Shown here in pieces: positions 20,534 through 24,925 of a stretch of 24,925 nt of DNA. The first letter of the stretch is position 1. Each line of letters begins with the position of its first letter. The notes beneath the pieces were generated by a model, which ran no database searches, was not told where the DNA came from, and saw only the letters and a list, made by a program, of their open reading frames with translations. This stretch comes from Deltaproteobacteria bacterium. Lineage in GTDB: Bacteria > Bdellovibrionota_B > Oligoflexia > Oligoflexales > Bog-1112. The stretch spans positions 1-24,925 of the forward strand of contig PLEQ01000260.1 in the NCBI GenBank assembly GCA_003136475.1. Reading direction: 5' to 3'. Both the position numbers and the translations under genes were made by a program.

Positions 20534-20779
20534 TTAAATAACCCTCAAATAGGAGTTATGTTTACTTTTACGGATATCTACTACACATTCAAGAAGCCAT
20601 ACCTTCAAAACTTGAGAATCTTCTTGAGAATCTGCTAATTCAATAACATCATCTTTAGGAATAGTCTTTTGATTGAGTTGAGCCCATTCAGCTTTGCCTA
20701 CGAGGACGTAAGTTGGCTTCTTGAATTGGGCGATGGCTTCAATGACCTTTTGTTCGATTCGTTGCATTACAGATTCCAT
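20534..20779 (-). CDS. hypothetical protein, 81 aa
   Basis: GAGGTAATT precedes ATG 20779. Helix MESVMQRIEQKVIEAIAQFK, strand PTYVLVGKAEWAQLN, an acidic turn (DDVIELADSQEDSQV) and a final WLLECVVDIRKSKHNSYLRV. The PTYVLVGKAEWAQL segment resembles structural-type phage proteins, but I cannot name the family. A possible extended -10 lies at 20795-20800. Confidence 0.75.
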   Translation of the reverse strand: MESVMQRIEQKVIEAIAQFKKPTYVLVGKAEWAQLNQKTIPKDDVIELADSQEDSQVLKVWLLECVVDIRKSKHNSYLRVI

Positions 20780-20794
20780 AATTACCTCAGATGC

Positions 20795-20803
20795 GTTATA
20801 TCA
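20795..20803 (-). promoter_or_regulatory. possible extended -10 element
   Basis: TGATATAAC on the minus strand (hexamer 20795-20800) resembles the TG-extended -10 boxes elsewhere in the window, but no recognisable -35 lies 16-17 nt upstream. It would drive the gene at 20534-20779. Confidence 0.35.
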
Positions 20804-21508
20804 TACTTTAAGTGTTCTAAATTTATAAATACGATCTAAATAAGCATACCATTCAGATAATGTCATAGATCTTTTGGCATAATTACATTCTTTGCAAGCC
20901 GGAACCGTATTTGAGACCGTATAGCCAACATTACTGTCAATTCTATCCACTCCATTGGCATATATAGAATACTGGTGTTTTTGTTCCTCTGTCAACTTCT
21001 TTTGTTTTGAAACGGCATTAAAGGATCTAGGTTCTATGCCACAATAAGTGCAATTCTGTTTCACAATTTTTATAAATTCCTCAAAAGTCAAGGTAAATGG
21101 ATTGTGACTTACTTTGGCGTTATTTAAATATCTGGCATATAAGAATCTATAAGAATAGAGATCAGGAGACACGGTTTTAATATCGACTAATTGTTTAGCC
21201 ACTTTTTTATGACATCCACAGGATTTGATCGCATTTGGACCATATAAACGTGCTTTAGTTACTTTTATTGTTTTGCCACATTTACACCGACATTCTAGTA
21301 GACCTTCTTGTGATAAACTTAAAATTGTCATTTTATTAACAGTAGTTCCTATGGAAACCATTGATTGCTTTTTCAAGCCTAATTGAGCTATTTTGCCTTG
21401 AATAGATCCTATAGATCTAATTAATTTTTCTGATAGTTCGGTTACCGTCATTATATTTCTATTATCTATAAGATATTGTATTTCTTCATTTTTCCATTCA
21501 TTGATCAT
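20801..21508 (-). CDS. HNH-type homing endonuclease-like protein
   Basis: 235 aa. The N-terminus EWKNEEIQYLIDNRNIMTVT...LSEKLIRSIGSIQGKIAQLG is a Myb/HTH-like DNA-binding module; C73, C75, C77 and C97, C99 make a zinc cluster; the nuclease part has CTYCG (C153, C156), NGVDRIDSNVGYTVSN (185-200) and CKECNYAK (C205, C208, N209). This is the phage HNH type in which VDRID-GY-N-C-CN replaces the canonical HNH. Such free-standing enzymes cut DNA lacking their own gene and spread by repair. AAGGAG lies 9 nt upstream. It sits at the switch between the two coding blocks. Confidence 0.88.
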   Translation of the reverse strand: MINEWKNEEIQYLIDNRNIMTVTELSEKLIRSIGSIQGKIAQLGLKKQSMVSIGTTVNKMTILSLSQEGLLECRCKCGKTIKVTKARLYGPNAIKSCGCHKKVAKQLVDIKTVSPDLYSYRFLYARYLNNAKVSHNPFTLTFEEFIKIVKQNCTYCGIEPRSFNAVSKQKKLTEEQKHQYSIYANGVDRIDSNVGYTVSNTVPACKECNYAKRSMTLSEWYAYLDRIYKFRTLKV

Positions 21509-21916
21509 TTGAAATTCTCCTTAATAGTAAGATTGGAAAGGCTAAAAATTTTAGAAAAATTTAAGTCGATTTGGGGCTACGGGTTCCGGAAAATTTTTTG
21601 TTTTTGGGCATAATCTCATGTCTGACTATATGGGGGTGAAGTTCGACCTAATAGGTTAATCACCGGTTTATGGTTGGGATCTCTCAACTCCTTGATTTAC
21701 CATCCTTTTGCTGTCAATTCGTAGAGCGTATTTCGGCACGGTGACACATAGGTACGTGTACATAAGGGAGACAGGCCTAAACGAATTAAACCACGCGCCG
21801 TATTTATATAGTGTGCCACGCACACAGTTGACCTAGGCGCGCTTAGTATGGCACGGCTAGGGTCGATGCATGACTAAGGCTGTAGGGCGTCTTATAGGGC
21901 GAACCAATAAGTTCGG

Positions 21917-21978
21917 GATCTATAGACCGATTCGTGTCGCTGGTCTATAACTGGTCTATAGACCGCGGTCTATAGACC
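21917..21978. repeat. cluster of GGTCTATAGACC palindromes
   Basis: Two perfect copies of the 12-bp palindrome GGTCTATAGACC lie at 21953-21964 and 21967-21978; with the two bases between them (GC) they make one continuous 26-bp perfect palindrome. A copy with one mismatch is at 21917-21928 and a half-matching copy starts at 21942. Centre spacings are 25, 11 and 14 bp. This arrangement is typical of operator sites for a dimeric repressor or of initiator-protein sites. Confidence 0.85.
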
Positions 21979-21991
21979 GTATGGACGTCAT

Positions 21992-22016
21992 GTCCCATAA
22001 AGGGGATATATGGGAC
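21992..22016. repeat. 8-bp inverted repeat
   Basis: GTCCCATA (21992-21999) and TATGGGAC (22009-22016) are exact complements around a 9-nt AT/G-rich loop. It is placed 14 bp after the palindrome cluster. No T-run follows, so it is not an evident terminator; a protein-binding site or origin hairpin is possible. Confidence 0.75.
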
Positions 22017-22022
22017 GGATTA

Positions 22023-22047
22023 GGTCAATGGGGTCAAGGGGTCAATG
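22023..22047 (+). repeat. three direct GGTCAA repeats
   Basis: GGTCAA occurs at 22023, 22032 and 22040 within GGTCAATG, GGTCAAGG and GGTCAATG. Spacings of 9 and 8 bp put the sites almost on successive positions of the helix. Short iteron-like array next to the inverted repeats. Confidence 0.7.
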
Positions 22048-22151
22048 AGTGTGCCATAATCAAGTGATTGTGGTGTTCATCTCTAATAAGCTCTAATAAA
22101 GAATCTGGACGCACAAAAGCCCTGCAGCGACAGAATCGAGCAAGGCGAGAG

Positions 22152-22253
22152 ATGATTGATTTTTGGAGCGCTATGGAATTCAGCCATATCGCATATATTA
22201 GAGTTGAGGAGCTGTTTATACGTTTTAAACACACTCCTCAATATCAAGATTGA
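22152..22253 (+). CDS. doubtful small ORF, 33 aa
   Basis: ATG 22152 follows AAGGCGAGAG. The peptide (MIDFWSAMEFSHIAYIRVEE) has a coding-like composition and the frame is open upstream to a TTG at 22068 (61 codons) with a basic stretch (ALQRQNRARRE). No clear promoter; its 3' end coincides with the stem-loop at 22204-22241. It may be a real small gene or part of a structured RNA. Confidence 0.3.
   Translation: MIDFWSAMEFSHIAYIRVEELFIRFKHTPQYQD
22204..22241 (+). repeat. long stem-loop
   Basis: TTGAGGAG (22204-22211) pairs with CTCCTCAA (22234-22241) and, after a small internal loop, TGTTTA (22213-22218) pairs with TAAACA (22226-22231), leaving a 7-nt loop. Fourteen base pairs in all. No T-run directly follows, so it is more likely a structural or processing element than an intrinsic terminator. 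Confidence 0.65.
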
Positions 22254-22487
22254 AGAACTTTTATACATTTAACAAGTCTTAGACAGGTATATTGTGACAC
22301 ACTACTAGTAATATCACATAGTTAACTGTATAACAGTGTGGTACCGCCATTGCAGTTACTTATAGTCATGAGCACGAAATTAGGCAAACGAGAGTTAGGT
22401 TTATTCCAAACACTTTGTTAGCCGATGTGTTTACTAATCGAACTAACGCTAATAGCCTATCTAAGATTTACCTTGAAAGGGATTGAT

Positions 22488-22553
22488 ATGATTGAATATT
22501 TGTATGTTGTGAGTTATCTTGGCGTTATCATTCTATTTTTCGAAGTTATCTAG
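22488..22553 (+). CDS. tiny hydrophobic peptide, 21 aa
   Basis: ATG 22488 has a GAAAGGG ribosome binding site and the frame ends in TAG at 22551-22553. The peptide (MIEYLYVVSYLGVIIL, ending FFEVI) is almost one membrane span. It is the first candidate gene of the plus-strand block. Its start context (AAAGG, then ATTGATATG) resembles that of the next gene (AAAGGATTAATATG). Small membrane peptides are common among early phage genes, but function is unknown. Confidence 0.5.
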   Translation: MIEYLYVVSYLGVIILFFEVI

Positions 22554-22554
22554 G

Positions 22555-22567
22555 TCTTTTCTGACAC
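22555..22567 (+). repeat. direct repeat TCTTTTCTGACAC, copy 1
   Basis: The same 13 bases recur at 23090-23102. This copy ends 12 nt before ATG 22580, directly before its ribosome binding site. CTGACA resembles a -35 box, but no -10 follows at the right distance here. Confidence 0.65.
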
Positions 22568-22579
22568 GAAAGGATTAAT

Positions 22580-22780
22580 ATGAATCGTAAAGAATTTATT
22601 GACTTGCTAATTAGGCTAGATTCTAACAATGAATCGGTTTTTCATTTTAGCACGATACCTAGCCTTCCCTTAATAGCGACTATGACAGCTGCACATTGTT
22701 TTATCTATCCCTCAGATAGGCCATGGAATGACGTTCAGCGGTCTAGAGACGAAATACGTAAACAATTCAAGCGCAAGTAA
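22580..22780 (+). CDS. hypothetical protein, 66 aa
   Basis: CGAAAGG lies about 6 nt before the ATG. MNRKEFIDLLIRLDSNNESV is helical, followed by a hydrophobic part (FSTIPSLPLIATMTAAHCFI), YPSDRPWNDVQ and a basic end (RSRDEIRKQFKRK). The frame ends at TAA 22778-22780, overlapping an in-phase-shifted frame that continues to 22902. Unknown family. Confidence 0.72.
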   Translation: MNRKEFIDLLIRLDSNNESVFHFSTIPSLPLIATMTAAHCFIYPSDRPWNDVQRSRDEIRKQFKRK

Positions 22781-22902
22781 CAATTGCTGAACTTATCAAG
22801 CGTTATGGCATTGCAGGAAATACCTATAATCAATACGGTCAGGTTATTTACCTAAATTCTAAAAATATGAAACGTATTCATAGCCTACTTATTTCGGGCT
22901 AA
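22762..22902 (+). CDS. coding-like frame with no standard start codon
   Basis: Open from 22762 (after TAA 22759) to TAA 22902. It reads VTIAELIKRYGIAGNTYN, then QYGQVIYLNSKNMKRIHSLL, a convincing small helix-strand domain, but contains no in-frame ATG, GTG or TTG before residue K-N-M near the end. ATT codons (22765, 22783) are the only known rare alternatives. It is in the -1 frame to the preceding 66-aa gene and overlaps its end by 19 nt, so a frameshift fusion, a start-codon mutation or an ATT start are all possible. No classical slippery heptamer is visible. Confidence 0.45.
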   Translation, partial: TIQAQVTIAELIKRYGIAGNTYNQYGQVIYLNSKNMKRIHSLLISG

Positions 22903-22914
22903 TCGGAGGTACTT

Positions 22915-23085
22915 ATGTCTAAAGAAATTATCCTGCCCAATTCAATCAAAGCTCATTATCAATCCCAATCTCTCAATGTCGTACGTGTAGTAGGGTATAG
23001 CGGTAACCTATTAAAAGTATACCTGGATAACCACACCGTGCAGTATTGGGAAGGCTCATTGATTGGATGGAATAGGTTAAATTAA
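22915..23085 (+). CDS. hypothetical protein, 56 aa
   Basis: CGGAGG lies 5 nt before ATG 22915. The sequence MSKEIILPNSIKAHYQSQSL, NVVRVVGYSGNLLKVYLDNH, TVQYWEGSLIGWNRLN is strand-rich with alternating hydrophobic residues, consistent with a small beta domain. It has a strong ribosome binding site and clean termination. No family recognised. Confidence 0.75.
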   Translation: MSKEIILPNSIKAHYQSQSLNVVRVVGYSGNLLKVYLDNHTVQYWEGSLIGWNRLN

Positions 23086-23089
23086 ATAA

Positions 23090-23102
23090 TCTTTTCTGAC
23101 AC
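23090..23102 (+). repeat. direct repeat TCTTTTCTGACAC, copy 2
   Basis: Identical to 22555-22567, 51 nt upstream of the 23154 gene. Here CTGACA (23096-23101) is followed 17 nt later by TAAATC, a weak -10, so it may be part of a promoter. TGACACACT also occurs at 22295-22303. Confidence 0.6.
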
Positions 23103-23153
23103 ACTTGCACGCTTTTAGTAAATCATTTAGTCTTTAACTTAAGGAGAACGTAT

Positions 23154-23789
23154 ATGATTAACTCTAAAAACTATATCGGCACGAATTCTAGAGGCGATAC
23201 CCATATTTTCCAGGAAATTGACTCCAATGGAATGATTCGTGGTTTTAACGGCTATTGTGTAGTTGAAACCGTCGATGGTACTAAGGGTTTGGAAAACGTA
23301 CAATGGACGCACAAGGAAACCATTCATGGCGTTATGTATGAAACGGGCGACCTACTTGCTCCAATTATCGATATGCCTGATGATATCGCTGATCTTTATG
23401 AGATTAACACCGTTTCCTGCGAAGAGTGTGGTGGTGCGCATGACTCGGAGCAGTATGGCGCCATGTCGTTTGTAGTTGTCAACGAATGTGAAGTATATTG
23501 TAAACAATGCGTTAAATCTAGTGATTTACTTGTCCAAGTCAACGAATCGGGCGACCTATTCAAAGCACGGGACGTCGATGGTATTGATTTAAACGGCTAT
23601 GAGGAAATTGACACACTATTTTGCGATTCGTCGGGTTTCGGCGCTCCGGGCGAAATGGCTTTGACTAAAAATCAGGCCTTGAAGCGTATGCAAGACCTAC
23701 TTGACTCTAATAGCGGACCTATTTATGCTGGTATCAGCGATATGGGTCAGTTTCAAGTGTATGTGACCCTATATCGAAAGGTCGCCTAA
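23154..23789 (+). CDS. acidic zinc-ribbon-like protein, 211 aa
   Basis: AAGGAG lies 8 nt before the ATG. The protein is acidic and strand-rich. A CxxC pair at C89/C92 (VSCEECGGAH) and another at C116/C119 (VYCKQCVKS) suggest a zinc site in the middle. The ends are SKNYIGTNSRGDTHIFQEID and a C-terminal MGQFQVYVTLYRKVA. No family recognised; acidic proteins of this type in early phage regions can bind host proteins, but that is inference. Confidence 0.85.
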   Translation: MINSKNYIGTNSRGDTHIFQEIDSNGMIRGFNGYCVVETVDGTKGLENVQWTHKETIHGVMYETGDLLAPIIDMPDDIADLYEINTVSCEECGGAHDSEQYGAMSFVVVNECEVYCKQCVKSSDLLVQVNESGDLFKARDVDGIDLNGYEEIDTLFCDSSGFGAPGEMALTKNQALKRMQDLLDSNSGPIYAGISDMGQFQVYVTLYRKVA

Positions 23790-23790
23790 T

Positions 23791-24078
23791 ATGTCGAAAC
23801 AATTGACTAATGACGATATGCGGGATAATGAAGCTAACACATATCAAACGGAGCGTCAAATGCAACGTAACCAAGATTATTCCTTCAATCTAACTGAACT
23901 ATGCCGCATGGCGGAATACTGTAACATTCGAATCCACTATGTTCCGGAATACAGCGAAAAGGTTAAATCTAAACAGGGTATCCATCTATTAAACCCTTCG
24001 AAGCACGAATTGGAAGCGGCTATTAACGACGCTAACAATAATGGTTTCGAGTGTATCTATATCCATCAGGAGTTTTGA
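23791..24078 (+). CDS. hypothetical protein, 95 aa
   Basis: Starts one base after the upstream stop; GAAAGG lies about 9 nt before the ATG. The N-terminus is polar and glutamine/asparagine-rich (TNDDMRDNEANTYQTERQM), followed by a helix (FNLTELCRMAEYCNIRIHY), a KSKQGIHLLNPSKHELEAAI segment and a closing strand (GFECIYIHQEF). Unrecognised. Part of a compact plus-strand operon. Confidence 0.82.
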   Translation: MSKQLTNDDMRDNEANTYQTERQMQRNQDYSFNLTELCRMAEYCNIRIHYVPEYSEKVKSKQGIHLLNPSKHELEAAINDANNNGFECIYIHQEF

Positions 24079-24079
24079 T

Positions 24080-24604
24080 ATGAATAACGACACACTAATC
24101 ACTAGTTCCGGTATCATTCGTAACCGTTCTATTGCCAGGGTCGGCGTGGTTAACGCTTCAAGTCTATATGACGACCTATTTCAAGACTGCTTGAATGACG
24201 GCATTGACTTGTCATGGGAGGACTATTTAGCTGAAACGGAGTCTAGACTTAAAGTCGATAATCCTGGACTAGACGACTTGGAAATTGATTCATTGATGGA
24301 AGAAGAGACACAATGTGCTGAAGTTGACTCGCATTCATTTCTACTCGGCGCATGGGTTAAAGACGATAACGGACAGTATTCCATTGATAATACTGGAAAA
24401 TCTGGAAATTTCGCCCTGACCTATAATACTGAAACGGATATTGTGTGTGTCGAATGGAGCACTATAACCGTTCAGTGCAATAACACTAGTCCATGTTATG
24501 TCATGGCCGACGGTTCGGGCCCGTGCGGTGACCTTGACTCTCAGGGCGATGCAGTTACGGCCTATACTCTGCCAGCGGATATGTTTCGGACGGATGAGGC
24601 GTAA
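24080..24604 (+). CDS. acidic hypothetical protein, 174 aa
   Basis: The start was placed at ATG 24080, one base after the previous stop region, with AGGAG 8 nt upstream; an earlier in-frame start at 24041 would overlap the upstream gene. The sequence is strongly acidic (FQDCLNDGIDLSWEDYLAET, PGLDDLEIDSLMEEETQCAE) with a C-terminal strand-rich domain (KSGNFALTYNTETDIVCVEW, then STITVQCNN). It could be a DNA-mimic or a host-protein binder, by composition only. Confidence 0.8.
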   Translation: MNNDTLITSSGIIRNRSIARVGVVNASSLYDDLFQDCLNDGIDLSWEDYLAETESRLKVDNPGLDDLEIDSLMEEETQCAEVDSHSFLLGAWVKDDNGQYSIDNTGKSGNFALTYNTETDIVCVEWSTITVQCNNTSPCYVMADGSGPCGDLDSQGDAVTAYTLPADMFRTDEA

Positions 24605-24607
24605 ATT

Positions 24608-24781
24608 ATGATCACCGTTTGGGAATTTAGGTCGGTCGATGGAAAACAATGTGTTATATCAATACGTCCTATGGAAATAGACGACTATAGATATCAGCAC
24701 GAATTCCAGCGGATTATTTACAGGGGCGCTCGGTCGGGCTATCTCGGTCGGGTTATCAAGGGAGTCAATTATGCTGACTAG
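24608..24781 (+). CDS. hypothetical protein, 57 aa
   Basis: GAGG lies before ATG 24608, three bases after the upstream stop. The sequence MITVWEFRSVDGKQCVISIR then DDYRYQHEFQRIIYRGARSG and YLGRVIKGVNYAD is a basic strand-rich small protein. It overlaps the next gene by 11 nt. Unrecognised. Confidence 0.72.
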   Translation: MITVWEFRSVDGKQCVISIRPMEIDDYRYQHEFQRIIYRGARSGYLGRVIKGVNYAD

Positions 24782-24925
24782 ATGCGAAGTTTTATGCTAT
24801 ATCCACGGATATTCTGGCGGCACAATTCACCAATATAATCGCGCATATAAAGTCAATTTCATTTCAATGAACGACGATACATTTCGAGATTGGGTGCGTA
24901 AATTGAGTCAACGGATGGAGCGGCG
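24771..24925 (+). CDS. hypothetical protein, N-terminal part (partial)
   Basis: ATG 24771 follows GGGAG (6 nt upstream) and the frame stays open to the window end (51 codons). MLTRCEVLCYIHGYSGGTIH, then QYNRAYKVNFISMNDDTF and a basic helix (RDWVRKLSQRMER). The missing C-terminus prevents any family call. Confidence 0.72.
   Translation, partial: MLTRCEVLCYIHGYSGGTIHQYNRAYKVNFISMNDDTFRDWVRKLSQRMER

Larger units (their letters stand above)
21509..22487. other. gene-free divergent region, about 1 kb
   Basis: It separates the minus-strand block from the plus-strand block. It holds AT-rich sequence near 21541-21600 (CTAAAA-A-TTTTAG), many small inverted repeats (for example GTGTG/CACAC at 21811-21825, CGAAC/GTTCG at 21901-21915), the GGTCTATAGACC cluster, an 8-bp hairpin at 21992-22016, GGTCAA repeats, tandem CTCTAATAA (22081-22099), and a long stem-loop at 22204-22241. 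No convincing tRNA. No sigma70 promoter as clear as those on the minus strand is visible for the plus-strand genes. Candidate replication origin or master control region. Confidence 0.6.

Noticed and set aside
21829..21855. Plus-strand promoter starting TTGACC
   Set aside because: No acceptable -10 box lies 15-19 nt downstream.
22034..22234. Minus-strand frame of 66 codons
   Set aside because: No ribosome binding site, and a composition dominated by Ser/Leu/Arg/Cys unlike the neighbouring proteins.
21509..22487. CRISPR array
   Set aside because: Repeats are short palindromes with irregular 11-25 bp spacing and no spacers of uniform length.

Overview
The window looks like part of a large tailed-phage genome (or phage-like replicon) of a Gram-negative host. 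I infer this from tightly packed small genes joined by 1-8 nt overlaps (most often ATGA), a phage-style class Ia ribonucleotide reductase pair, a SNF2 helicase, a homing-type HNH endonuclease, many tiny zinc-ribbon and single-pass membrane proteins, lipoboxes, and sigma70-like promoters. No head, tail, lysis or large terminase gene is visible, so host and taxonomy cannot be fixed from this stretch.

Layout. (1) 1-575: two short plus-strand genes, the first cut by the window edge and lipoprotein-like. (2) 556-21508: one long minus-strand block read right to left. From upstream to downstream it holds an HNH endonuclease, many hypothetical small proteins, an Xre/MbcA/ParS-like antitoxin-domain protein, a cupin, a HAD phosphatase (copy 2), a probable structured non-coding RNA with its own promoter, a lipoprotein, a second metallophosphoesterase, an isolated 150-aa gene closed by a strong terminator, a SNF2 helicase-nuclease fusion, a SLOG (YspA-like) protein, nrdB-nrdA, HAD phosphatase (copy 1), a BPSL0761-type protein and an MPPED-type metallophosphoesterase. 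(3) 21509-22487: about 1 kb without a convincing gene, containing a cluster of GGTCTATAGACC palindromes, further inverted repeats, GGTCAA direct repeats and a long stem-loop. (4) 22488-24925: a divergent plus-strand block of small, often acidic unknown proteins with strong ribosome binding sites, resembling a phage early or host-takeover region. The last gene runs off the window.

How it fits together. The minus-strand block mixes nucleotide metabolism (NrdA/NrdB, SLOG, HAD and metallophosphoesterase hydrolases) with DNA processing (SNF2-nuclease, HNH). Several minus-strand promoters share the pattern TTGACN - 16 nt - TG-extended TATNNT. At four genes (starts 3744, 10784, 17376, 19943) the -10 box ends only 6-9 nt before an ATG with no Shine-Dalgarno sequence, so these messages are predicted to be leaderless. 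The same promoter class drives the putative non-coding RNA at about 14110-14310. The palindromic region between the divergent blocks is the best candidate for a replication origin or a master operator. The most novel items are the structured RNA, the palindrome cluster, the leaderless promoter set, and a plus-strand reading frame without a normal start codon (22762-22902).
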